Shown: in pieces, positions 14,436-22,294 of the stretch
How positions within the stretch are numbered: position 1 is the stretch's first letter
Layout: every line of letters begins with the position of its first letter
Source: a virus
Reading direction: 5' to 3' (one strand)
Virus record (IMG/VR): IMGVR_UViG_3300027996_002619
Coordinates: 1 to 27,306 of that record
DNA: 27,306 nt
The notes under the pieces: model-generated
The model's database searches: none
The model's input: the letters and a program-made list of their open reading frames with translations, nothing else
Told to the model about the DNA's origin: nothing
Translations under genes and position numbers: made by a program

Positions 14436-17400
14436 TAGTGTCGCTTCCCTTCTGTGAATTTATGCCCCACGACGATAACCGCCCATATAGCTACATCGTA
14501 GGCTGGATCCCCGTCATCTTCTAGTTCGAACCGAACTGCAATAATATCATCTTCATAGTATTCTTCAATCGACAAATATTTATAAGTAATAGAAAATAAT
14601 CTATTGCTCAAATCATCGCCAAGAGTGGCGCCTTCGGGTTGTAATCCCTCTGTGAGGGCCATGGGCGCGACTTTCGATGTCAGAGTCTCAGTATTGTCGA
14701 ATATTCTTGGTATTGGGATCTTTCCGCCGTCTGGGTCAGCGACATCTATGCCAGTAACTTGAAGTGGGAGGGCGGACAGAGTTCCAGATGGGAACTGGAC
14801 AGAAGCGCCACTATCATCTAGGGAGTAAATAATTTTAAACTTGAGCGGCAGCGATGTATCAATTCCGGCAGGAAGTGCAAATTGGGTATAAATAGCATCT
14901 CCATCTTGATTCAGCAGCGAGTTGGGCATCCGGTGGGTCCATCCGGTTGGGGCGGCGCCAGAGCCGACGTTATTGTTGGCAGTTACGACACCACCGGACT
15001 CTCCAAAAATATTTCCGGCGCCGACAAGCGTTGCCTCCCAGATTGATTCACCATGAGATTGTCTAACCCCTTTATCGCTTATAGATAAATGTGTTGGAGT
15101 CAGCCACCACTTCCTGAACTGTGGCAAACTGGCAGAGGTAGTGATTCTACAGCGAGACCAGTATGCATTGTTGCCATCGATAGAAGAAGTTGCCCAGACG
15201 GTGTCTGGGTGCTCGATGCCGAACCTAATGAATTCATCATTGTCTGTTCTCATGAAAGGATTATTGGCATATCTATATCCTTCCGTTACAGAGGTACATT
15301 GGTAGTCTACATCGGCCCATTCGGTACCATCCCATACCTCGTATACATAGGCACCAGTCAATGAACCAATGGATGTATCAACATTGATCCCATAATATTT
15401 GAGTGGGTCTGAGTTTACGTCAACCCTTGTCGAGCCGAAATATATACAATGATTCGCGGATCCGCCCTGAAAGGTAAACGGCGTGTCAGCGTGGGAAGAT
15501 GCCGAAATTGTAACGTCGATCAGAGACCCAGTTGTTGTCGTCGTGTCTGTTCCGTCGCTAGTGTATACTTTCATTCCAGTGGCATAAGATGGGCCATTGC
15601 CCACAGAGATCGCAGAGCCCTTTTCTGGGAATCCCGCCGCAAAGTCAGTACCAAAGAGAGTCTCGGAGGCATAATGATCTGTATTCTCTGTGGTTGCAAA
15701 CGTCACTTCGAACTGGGCGTTGAGAGCAGAAGGTGGGAAGTTAAAATCTGGATGTGAATTGATGTTAGTCAGAGAGATAACTGAAGCACTAGTAAATGTT
15801 TCGGAGTTATTCATCGTAACAGAGTAGGCAGATGGCTGGATCTTTCCGCCGTTTATTTCAACGTTTACTCCATCTTGCTGGATATTAAGTCCGTTTTGGA
15901 CATCGAACCAATTCACGGCTAGACATATTGCGGTTGCGGATCCTGTTACAGTTATAGTGTTTACAACATTTGAGTTTCCAGCATTAAAATTAATAAGTTG
16001 GGCGCGAGAGGATCCCTCAACCAAGGCTACATGCTCTATATCGCCGGTGGCGACGGGAACGTGGATTGACTCAAAGGCCATGACGCCCTGGTCCGATCTC
16101 ACAACAGAATTTAATCCACCCATTGTCAGTCTGACTTCTGATCCAATAACCTTTCCTGTGCCCGTCTTTACAAATCCATCTCCAAGGCCACTTGCGCCAT
16201 CGCCAGCGTAAGCTAGCGAATAAGCCTGCATCGTACCGCCTGCCCCAGTATATCTGATACCTGCATTTCCAGAACCAGTCGGAATATTAAAGGTGAAGCC
16301 CTCGACCCAAGTATCGTCGACTGTTGTGAGGATGTCTGTGGCAGAGGATGTTATACCAAGCGAAGTTCGAGTGTATCCTGCGGATCCGATTAGGGACCGG
16401 CCAGATGGCAAAGATAGGCCGGATTCTGGGTATATGCCTGGGCCAACATAAATGGCGTCTCCAGATAAAGAGTCTGTAATTGCGGCGTCGATAGTCAAAT
16501 AAGGGAGGGATTCGTCTCCTCTTACCCCAGTACCATCGTCGCCATTGACACTATCAACAAAGAGAGACTTTCCGATCAAAAGAGAGGCGTTGACATTTGT
16601 TAAATTTGAGCCATCGCCATAAAAGGCAGAAGCAGAAACATTAACTGAGGCGCTAATATCGCCAGTGACAGCCAAAGCATGTGTTGGATTTATATTGTTG
16701 ATACCAACTCTGCCGGCAGAAGATGAAACAAATAATGTATTATCTTGAACTGACTGATTTGAATCGTTACCTACAAACAAATACCCTTTATCTAAATTTG
16801 GGGTTGCGTTTGTTCTTCCGGCGCCGCCGACTTTGATTTGACCATCGCCGCCACCGCCGTTACGGACTATTATTCCTAAATTCTGTATCAAGTGGCTCGA
16901 ACCTGTGGGAACAAAGGGAGTTAGACTTCCAGAAGTCCCACCAGAGCCGGTTTGAACATATGCAGTGTCTCCCCCTGAGAAGGACTGTCCGTATAATGTT
17001 GTCAAATTTATATTCTGCAAGCTACCAAAAGTAACAATCTGGACTGCGGCGCCATTAATGGCATTGGCGGCGGCGAGACCAAATGCCGGCATCTTAGCCG
17101 GGTCATCACAAGCGGCGAGTGCGACAGTTGGTGTCTGTCCGGATATACCATTAATATATACCGCCTGACCTTTGGAGATCGAATCACCTTCGTCGTTAAC
17201 GGCGTCGAATAAGATTGCTCCCTGCAAATCCCCGATAACGCTATCGGTATACAGAGTGTTCCAGCTTAAATCTGCGGATCCCAAATCATATGTTATCGTG
17301 GCGTTTGGGACGATGGTCGAAGAAGACAGATTTGTGCCGTCCCAGGTCAAATCGGCGGAGGCTCCAAAGGCACCTGCGTTGTTAAATTGTATTTGTGTAT

Positions 17401-18808
17401 CTGATCCTGCTGGTGTGCCTGCTGGTAAATTTGTCAGATTGGAGCCATCACCATGAAAGAAGCTTGCAGATACGTTTGCTGAGGCAGTTAAATCGCCAGC
17501 TATATTGACTGAGCCGGTGAAAATGTGCGTGTTTGCGGAAGAGCTTCCGAAAAGGGTAGGCCCGTAAACTTGTAGTGCTGGGGATCCAGGACTTGAGAGG
17601 AAATTATTCTGTATCAGGTCTGCGTCGTCATTGGAGGCGGAATATGGAAAGACAACCAGGTGTCCCTCGCCGGTCATCCTTATTCTCTCTTTTAAATTTG
17701 TGGAAGCGCCCCTCCCCTCCGGTGTTGAAAAGAATTGAAGATATGATCCATTTTTTGTTCCAAAGGTCCAATTTTCATCAGCTTTCGCCTGAACATAGTA
17801 CCCCAGAACCGACTGGTTTCCATCCCATCCACCAAAGTTTATTCTTCCGAGGGCTTGGCCGGTGGCCACCCCTCCACCGTTTGGAAAAGTGCCCTCGTTC
17901 GTATAGAAAGACAGGCTTGAAGCGTTACCAGGTTGCGGGTCCCATGTATGCAATCGTATGGAAGATTCATATTCTTCCTGTGCGTAAGTATATACCGAAA
18001 TGCCGTTTGAGGTGATGGCGGCGGAGGAGGTCGATTCCTGTTCTATGTGAAGAGCGCCTCGCTTGGCGGTCGCAGTTGGAAGAAGAATCTCGTCATTTGA
18101 AATCCCAATCAGTACTCTGGCGCCGCCGTCGACGCTACTTGAAGTATCGACGGACATCAGGCAAGGCAAATCATTTCCGCAAATTGTCAAAAGCGGGCCT
18201 GGGTCCGAAGAGGAGATCAGAATGACGGAAGATGTTATGGAGCCGTTGACACTTAGAGCGTTACTTCCACTACTCCATGTAAAATCTGCATCTGCTCCAA
18301 GGGCACCATCAGCATTATATTGAATCTCCGCGTTTGTGCCGGCCGGGGATGCTGTTGCTGTAACTCCGGTGAGTCCAGATCCGTCGCCATAGAAGAAGGC
18401 TCCGGAAATATTCACAGACGCTGTGATATCACCACTTACAGTTAAGATATTCGCTGTGTTATCCCATGTAAAATCTGGATCGCCTGCAAAGGCGCCTGCA
18501 TCATTGAATTGAACCGATGTGTTGGGGGCGCCAGGCGTTGTTGCGCCGCCTCCTATGATACTGCTGGCAGATAGTGGGCCATTGATGAACACGGAGCCCG
18601 TAAATTGGTGTGTATCATCTGGTGTATCGCCAAACTTTGTATTACCATCGGCGTCGATGTGCGTAACGTTTGTGTTAATAACATTTACGTTATACTCATT
18701 GGCAGTTATCGATCCAGAGACGACAAGATCTCCGCTTATATCTACGGGACCGCCATCAAATACAACTTTGCCACTAACGTAATTTCTACTTGGTCGAAAT
18801 CTTGACAT
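14435..18808 (-). CDS. Giant modular fibre / structural protein, 1457 aa
   Basis: The protein is Gly/Ser/Thr-rich throughout. The first ~750 residues repeat one module three or four times: [20 protein letters not shown] (126-145), [20 protein letters not shown] (~440) and [20 protein letters not shown] (~720). These modules are preceded or followed by [40 protein letters not shown] and [30 protein letters not shown] is a signature of long phage side fibres. From ~750 it changes to a pectin-lyase-like beta-helix opening ([36 protein letters not shown]) that runs several hundred residues. The C-terminal ~300 residues are mixed beta with [11 protein letters not shown] and [13 protein letters not shown] and lack an intramolecular chaperone motif. 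It probably forms a long trimeric fibre. No strong ribosome binding site (AGGTAAAG). The promoter-like element lies 22 nt upstream. Confidence 0.8.
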   Translation of the reverse strand: MSRFRPSRNYVSGKVVFDGGPVDISGDLVVSGSITANEYNVNVINTNVTHIDADGNTKFGDTPDDTHQFTGSVFINGPLSASSIIGGGATTPGAPNTSVQFNDAGAFAGDPDFTWDNTANILTVSGDITASVNISGAFFYGDGSGLTGVTATASPAGTNAEIQYNADGALGADADFTWSSGSNALSVNGSITSSVILISSSDPGPLLTICGNDLPCLMSVDTSSSVDGGARVLIGISNDEILLPTATAKRGALHIEQESTSSAAITSNGISVYTYAQEEYESSIRLHTWDPQPGNASSLSFYTNEGTFPNGGGVATGQALGRINFGGWDGNQSVLGYYVQAKADENWTFGTKNGSYLQFFSTPEGRGASTNLKERIRMTGEGHLVVFPYSASNDDADLIQNNFLSSPGSPALQVYGPTLFGSSSANTHIFTGSVNIAGDLTASANVSASFFHGDGSNLTNLPAGTPAGSDTQIQFNNAGAFGASADLTWDGTNLSSSTIVPNATITYDLGSADLSWNTLYTDSVIGDLQGAILFDAVNDEGDSISKGQAVYINGISGQTPTVALAACDDPAKMPAFGLAAANAINGAAVQIVTFGSLQNINLTTLYGQSFSGGDTAYVQTGSGGTSGSLTPFVPTGSSHLIQNLGIIVRNGGGGDGQIKVGGAGRTNATPNLDKGYLFVGNDSNQSVQDNTLFVSSSAGRVGINNINPTHALAVTGDISASVNVSASAFYGDGSNLTNVNASLLIGKSLFVDSVNGDDGTGVRGDESLPYLTIDAAITDSLSGDAIYVGPGIYPESGLSLPSGRSLIGSAGYTRTSLGITSSATDILTTVDDTWVEGFTFNIPTGSGNAGIRYTGAGGTMQAYSLAYAGDGASGLGDGFVKTGTGKVIGSEVRLTMGGLNSVVRSDQGVMAFESIHVPVATGDIEHVALVEGSSRAQLINFNAGNSNVVNTITVTGSATAICLAVNWFDVQNGLNIQQDGVNVEINGGKIQPSAYSVTMNNSETFTSASVISLTNINSHPDFNFPPSALNAQFEVTFATTENTDHYASETLFGTDFAAGFPEKGSAISVGNGPSYATGMKVYTSDGTDTTTTTGSLIDVTISASSHADTPFTFQGGSANHCIYFGSTRVDVNSDPLKYYGINVDTSIGSLTGAYVYEVWDGTEWADVDYQCTSVTEGYRYANNPFMRTDNDEFIRFGIEHPDTVWATSSIDGNNAYWSRCRITTSASLPQFRKWWLTPTHLSISDKGVRQSHGESIWEATLVGAGNIFGESGGVVTANNNVGSGAAPTGWTHRMPNSLLNQDGDAIYTQFALPAGIDTSLPLKFKIIYSLDDSGASVQFPSGTLSALPLQVTGIDVADPDGGKIPIPRIFDNTETLTSKVAPMALTEGLQPEGATLGDDLSNRLFSITYKYLSIEEYYEDDIIAVRFELEDDGDPAYDVAIWAVIVVGHKFTEGKRH

Positions 18809-18829
18809 ATATTTAGTTCACTTTACCTA

Positions 18830-18839
18830 TATAAATAGT
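18830..18839. promoter_or_regulatory. Shared late-promoter-like element (giant fibre copy)
   Basis: The plus strand reads TATAAATAGT; gene direction ACTATTTATA. It occupies the 42-bp gap 18809-18850, 22 nt before the giant fibre ATG. TATAAATA is the T4 late promoter core, here on the strand opposite to the genes. Confidence 0.45.
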
Positions 18840-18850
18840 TAAATAAGAAA

Positions 18851-19270
18851 CTAAATCATATTTTTCCAATTTTTTCCGCCAGCAATTGCCATAATCCCAC
18901 TAATATCTACACCAGCATCGTTCGGTGCATAAGCGGATAGTGGACTTTGAGAGTTGGAAGAACCTGGGGAGCCGGCTCTTGAGATTGGATCCACATTATC
19001 GAATATGCCGTTAAATCCTGCGCCCATTGATTCTTCTAATCTTCTTTTTTTCTCTTTTAGGGCGTCAGAGGCTTCTTCTTGAAGTTCAACCCTTTGTCTT
19101 GAGAAATCTGGTGGAGGAGTTTGTCTTGTCTCGACAATCGTTTGTTGGGACCCAATACCAACTGCGATCTCTTTAATTAAGTTTGATAAAACCCCCTCTT
19201 CAAAGATCACTTCTTTGATACATTGTTTGATGAGGGGTTTTAGGATTTTTTGTAGTTCGTTCTTTTTCAC
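18851..19270 (-). CDS. Unidentified protein of the head gene block, 139 aa
   Basis: The start is GTG at 19270, overlapping the upstream TGA by 4 nt (GTGA), with GAGGAA as ribosome binding site. The N-terminus is an amphipathic helix (LKPLIKQCIKEVIFEEGVLS). Next come a Pro-containing linker (TRQTPPPDF), a charged helix (VELQEEASDALKEKKRRLEE) and a Gly/Ser-rich tail ending GGKNWKNMI. It has no membrane segment. The helix-linker-helix build fits a prohead core or capsid accessory protein, but I recognise no family. Confidence 0.6.
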   Translation of the reverse strand: MKKNELQKILKPLIKQCIKEVIFEEGVLSNLIKEIAVGIGSQQTIVETRQTPPPDFSRQRVELQEEASDALKEKKRRLEESMGAGFNGIFDNVDPISRAGSPGSSNSQSPLSAYAPNDAGVDISGIMAIAGGKNWKNMI

Positions 19271-19935
19271 TTATTCCTCTTCTTCGCTTCGTCCCACCTT
19301 CCCGTTGTGGCGCGCCGTTCTTCCCCGTAATCCTTATTGCCGGGTGTAATGTCGCCGCGAGTTGGTTCATACTTCCTACTGTGAGATTTACCTCCTCGGG
19401 CGTGGTACGACCTATCTTTAGCATCTTGAGCGTCCTGCTTCGCCCGACCGGTCGCATCCCAATCTCGCTGGGCTCGTCTCTTCTTTGCAGCTTCAGCGCG
19501 TTCACTATCATCGATGATCCCATCGGCCCATCTTTTATGATCGCGCACGGCGCTTTGAAGACGATACGAGCCGATTGTAATATCGATTAAATCTTTTATG
19601 TCTTTTGCGCCGTGTGCTTCGAGATCTTTAGGCAGGCGTTCTGTATTCACCGAAGAGTGTTTAAGTGTGTCTTCAAGGGCGCCCTTCAGATTATCATGTG
19701 GGCGTTGCAACCTTTTTTCAACTTCCTTAAGCCAATATTCTCCGGTCTCTCGGGTCTGAGCTTCTCGCTTGCTGCCAGTAAAGTCGCCCTTTACAACGTC
19801 TTTGGCCATTTGACCCCAAGAGCGCTCGTTTAAATCTTCGTCTGGTGAAAAATCACCCTCTTCCATAAAATTTCTAAAATTTTCAACGAGCAGTTGATTT
19901 TTATCATTGCTCGACCATTTTTTATTTCTGCTCAT
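19267..19935 (-). CDS. Unidentified charged protein, possible prohead core component, 222 aa
   Basis: The protein is highly charged and helix-prone. It starts with WSSNDKNQLLVENFRNFMEEG, followed by acidic SPDEDLNERSW, a middle helical region (EYWLKEVEKRLQRPHDNLKG) and an Arg/Lys-rich C-terminal half (RAEAAKKRRAQRDWDATGRA) with many Gly, Asp and Lys. It has no recognised domain. It follows the prohead protease by 1 nt (ribosome binding site GGGAGA), where T4-type phages keep head-core genes, so a core or scaffold-associated role is a reasonable guess. Confidence 0.6.
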   Translation of the reverse strand: MSRNKKWSSNDKNQLLVENFRNFMEEGDFSPDEDLNERSWGQMAKDVVKGDFTGSKREAQTRETGEYWLKEVEKRLQRPHDNLKGALEDTLKHSSVNTERLPKDLEAHGAKDIKDLIDITIGSYRLQSAVRDHKRWADGIIDDSERAEAAKKRRAQRDWDATGRAKQDAQDAKDRSYHARGGKSHSRKYEPTRGDITPGNKDYGEERRATTGRWDEAKKRNK

Positions 19936-19936
19936 T

Positions 19937-20554
19937 TTATTTATCTCCCAAGATGCTATTTAAAGCTCTGTTGATTCTATCTGCTTTAGTAAAAATGTTT
20001 GGTTCTTTATATTCTTTGCCTTCCTGCAAATTCATAAATGCATTTGGTGTGCTTGGCTCTGAAACGAAATCAAAGCAGATGAGTTGGAAATCGTCTTCGA
20101 CAGCCACACACCCATCCGACATTTCCCGAACAGAGCCCAAACCTCTCGATGATATGCCAAGTTGACAACCACCCTCTACCAGAGAGCGTAAAATCTGTCC
20201 AGATGGGGTATTCAGGACCTTAACAGTGCCTTTGACCTCGGGGCCTTCCATCCAAATATTGGTAACAATATGAGAAGCATTCTTCAAATTGATGACCGAA
20301 TCATCTGGGTGGTCTAGTTCTCCCAAAGCTCTATTTTCTTTGACAAGCTTTTGATAAACTTTTATCTCTCTTGCCAAGATATCCTCTGGATATACCCTCA
20401 TATTACCGTTTGGTTTCGAGGCGCACTGCATCAAGCCGGTCAAATACATTGCACCATTCTTTTGTACATCTATTTTCTCTGCCTCAGTCAAAAGATCTTG
20501 GCAGACACCCCCATCACAGAGGGCATAGTATTCTCTTAATAAAACTTTACTCAT
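19937..20554 (-). CDS. 21: Prohead core protease, T4 gp21-like
   Basis: The 205-residue protein has the gp21/S77-type serine protease blocks. NMRVYPEDILAREIKVYQKL (51-70) comes first, followed by GELDHPD with catalytic His82 and SHIVTNIWMEGPEVKGTVKV (94-113). Next are LNTPSGQILRSLVEGG (114-129) and GISSRGLGS (133-141), which holds the Ser nucleophile. FDFVSEPSTPNAF (161-173) supplies the Asp and the conserved SEPSTPNA loop. It cleaves scaffold and capsid precursors after (I/L)xE in the prohead. Length matches T4 gp21 (212 aa). AAAGGA precedes the ATG. In T4 gene 21 is directly followed by 22 and 23, but here a >7 kb block of fibre and small genes separates them. Confidence 0.92.
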   Translation of the reverse strand: MSKVLLREYYALCDGGVCQDLLTEAEKIDVQKNGAMYLTGLMQCASKPNGNMRVYPEDILAREIKVYQKLVKENRALGELDHPDDSVINLKNASHIVTNIWMEGPEVKGTVKVLNTPSGQILRSLVEGGCQLGISSRGLGSVREMSDGCVAVEDDFQLICFDFVSEPSTPNAFMNLQEGKEYKEPNIFTKADRINRALNSILGDK

Positions 20555-20575
20555 TTTAAATCCTTTTCAACGCAG

Positions 20576-20629
20576 TCAACATCCGTTTTTGCAACGACGA
20601 ACTCCACGAATCATCCATCTTTTAGACAT
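20576..20629 (-). CDS. 17-aa micropeptide with perfect ribosome binding site
   Basis: In the 77-bp gap before the protease gene, AAGGAGGTGA (a full match to the 16S anti-Shine-Dalgarno) lies just before an ATG at 20629. It opens MSKRWMIRGVRRCKNGC and stops at TGA. The peptide is strongly cationic (five Arg, two Lys, no acidic residue) with two Cys near its end and no membrane segment. The ribosome binding site overlaps the final codons of the upstream membrane-protein gene. It may be a functional micropeptide or a translation-coupling leader; the protease gene follows 21 nt after its stop. Confidence 0.5.
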   Translation of the reverse strand: MSKRWMIRGVRRCKNGC

Positions 20630-20631
20630 AC

Positions 20632-20919
20632 TCACCTCCTTTCTTTTAGGTTTATGCCATCATCTCCAAACACCATACTTAAGATATATGATGTTCCAGA
20701 ACTCACCCAACCACAAATTAAAAAGTTCATGATAGTTGGTTCATAAGTAAATAGTTCAGTTAACGGGCTAATGCCACATAAAAATACACCAACCCAAAAC
20801 CCAACACACATCGGACAACACCAGAAGTAACCTTCAGGACGAATTTTGTCAAAGATTCTAGCATAACAAAGCAATTGTGTCAGGCCATGGCTAGCCAAGA
20901 CAAAATATATGAGGTTCAT
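20632..20919 (-). CDS. Small membrane protein with CCPMCVGFWVG motif
   Basis: The 95-residue protein has three hydrophobic segments: IYFVLASHGLTQLLCYA (4-20), FWVGVFLCGISPLTELF (41-57) and the C-terminal IMNFLICGWVSSGTSYILSM (~64-83). Between the first two lies CCPMCVGFWVG (34-44). A C-x2-C pair before a Gly-Phe-Trp-x-Gly segment is seen in small DUF1360-like membrane proteins of phages and bacteria. The role is unknown; I see no catalytic motif. The start overlaps the upstream stop (TAATG). Confidence 0.65.
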   Translation of the reverse strand: MNLIYFVLASHGLTQLLCYARIFDKIRPEGYFWCCPMCVGFWVGVFLCGISPLTELFTYEPTIMNFLICGWVSSGTSYILSMVFGDDGINLKERR

Positions 20920-21473
20920 TATTTTTCCTTATCTTCCTCAAGCATATAGCTCATCCAATAAGGTTCATAGTTATAACCAGGCTTCAAAGAGCCTTTCTCC
21001 GAGGCCTGGGGGACCTCTCCGAGTTCAGTTGAGTCGGTGTCCGTAGGCTGCGTATAATAATCATCGAGCATCTTTTCATAATCCTCAAGATAGTTGTAAT
21101 ATGGCGCCTCTTCTTTCAAGAAGGTGTGTATATTATAAAGAGTATAGTCGATAGGATTGATACTAGCATCAGCAGACTCTTCTATTAGCCCCTCAAAAGA
21201 GCCATATACGCTTCCGCCCCTTATTGAGTCGTAAGAGATAATCCCTCGCCTTTTCAAATGATCAAACAACCTATTCTGGACTTCATAAACCGCATCTGAG
21301 AAATCATCTTTCGCAAATGCAACCACCTTTTTCTTCTTTGGCATGATGACGATATCAATTTCCTGGTGATCGAATATCAAGATGTTACCATCCAAGGTTT
21401 TTCTAGCTTTAAGTTCTAGGGTAATTCTCTTCTTATTGGCTTCTGAGCCCATGTAGACGGTTAGTGATGCCAT
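20919..21473 (-). CDS. Unidentified protein of the head gene block, 184 aa
   Basis: The N-terminal half is beta-rich (MASLTVYMGSEANKKRITLE, ILIFDHQEIDIVIMPKKKKV) with a helix (DAVYEVQNRLFDHLKRRGII). The C-terminal half is acidic and rich in Tyr (EEAPYYNYLEDYEKMLDDYY), ending EPYWMSYMLEEDKEK. No named family recognised. Both ends overlap neighbours by 1 nt (TAATG), so it belongs to the portal-protease operon; T4 places prohead core genes 67 and 68 here, but the sequence does not resemble them. Confidence 0.6.
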   Translation of the reverse strand: MASLTVYMGSEANKKRITLELKARKTLDGNILIFDHQEIDIVIMPKKKKVVAFAKDDFSDAVYEVQNRLFDHLKRRGIISYDSIRGGSVYGSFEGLIEESADASINPIDYTLYNIHTFLKEEAPYYNYLEDYEKMLDDYYTQPTDTDSTELGEVPQASEKGSLKPGYNYEPYWMSYMLEEDKEK

Positions 21474-22294
21474 TAGCTTTTAATTTCCTTAACTAAGTTT
21501 TGTATTTTCAAGATATCATGGATAAAAACGTTATCTACTGGTCTTTTTACCATGTTTTCAAGCATAGAGGAGACCTTCTGGGCGCCAGTGAGCATCTCGC
21601 TATCAGATTGTAACTCTTTTATATTTGCGGCCTCTTCCATCTCCTCTTTGAGTCTGGGGATCTCTTCATTTAAGAATATCTTTAGTTCCACGCCGTTATC
21701 GTCAAATGATCTGATATATCTTCTTAGGAGTTCTTTTTGTGACTCCAACAGGGATGATCCGTATTTCTCATTGAATTTTTTGACAAAAGTCTTATATGTC
21801 AGATTGTCGATAGGCCTCAACAACTCCCTCTCCTTCTCTTCATCAGAGATCATCCTATTAATGAGGTCGCTCTCCATCAGGACTCGCTGTCTCATTTTTG
21901 TTTTTGGATGAAAGATCTGAAAGATTGTTGCCATATCTTTATAGTTTGGGATAAAATTTGCGAAGACGTCTGGAGACACAAGCTTGTTGATCTTATTGAT
22001 CACTTCTGATTGCTTTTTGAACAAATCTTTATGATTTATAGCCCTCTTTTGTACTCTGGCCTCGAAGATGATCTTTTCTGCTGTCCTCTTGTCCACTTTC
22101 CTCGTCTCAAGGATAGATTTATAGAGGTCGAGGTCTTTTGCAAGAACGCCGTTGCCGCGGAAGTTTTCTTTTATGAGAGATAAGATAACCTTTTTCTTTT
22201 TTTCATCCTTAGAAATAATTGTCTTGGTTAACTCTCTTATTAGAGCGTCAAAGATAAAGGCAGTATTGCGCTTCTTATTATGTTTCATCTTCAT
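21473..22294 (-). CDS. Unidentified helical protein after portal, 273 aa
   Basis: The protein is almost wholly alpha-helical and charged: TAFIFDALIRELTKTIIS, KVDKRTAEKIIFEARVQKRA, FVKKFNEKYGSSLLESQKEL, IFLNEEIPRLKEEMEEAANI. No cysteine cluster, signal or membrane segment. It overlaps the portal gene's end by 17 nt and has GGAG within the portal's last codons; a second ATG at 22288 is an alternative start. Position directly after the portal suggests a head assembly role, perhaps core or portal-bound chaperone; function not recognised. Confidence 0.65.
   Translation of the reverse strand: MKMKHNKKRNTAFIFDALIRELTKTIISKDEKKKKVILSLIKENFRGNGVLAKDLDLYKSILETRKVDKRTAEKIIFEARVQKRAINHKDLFKKQSEVINKINKLVSPDVFANFIPNYKDMATIFQIFHPKTKMRQRVLMESDLINRMISDEEKERELLRPIDNLTYKTFVKKFNEKYGSSLLESQKELLRRYIRSFDDNGVELKIFLNEEIPRLKEEMEEAANIKELQSDSEMLTGAQKVSSMLENMVKRPVDNVFIHDILKIQNLVKEIKS

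Noticed and set aside
17575-18015. 146-codon plus-strand open frame inside the giant fibre gene
   Set aside because: Antisense to a repeat-rich coding region; no ribosome binding site and no recognisable domain.
20555-20631. tRNA or other RNA gene in the gap before the protease gene
   Set aside because: The gap is too short for a tRNA, has no cloverleaf, and is explained by the micro-ORF and the protease ribosome binding site.
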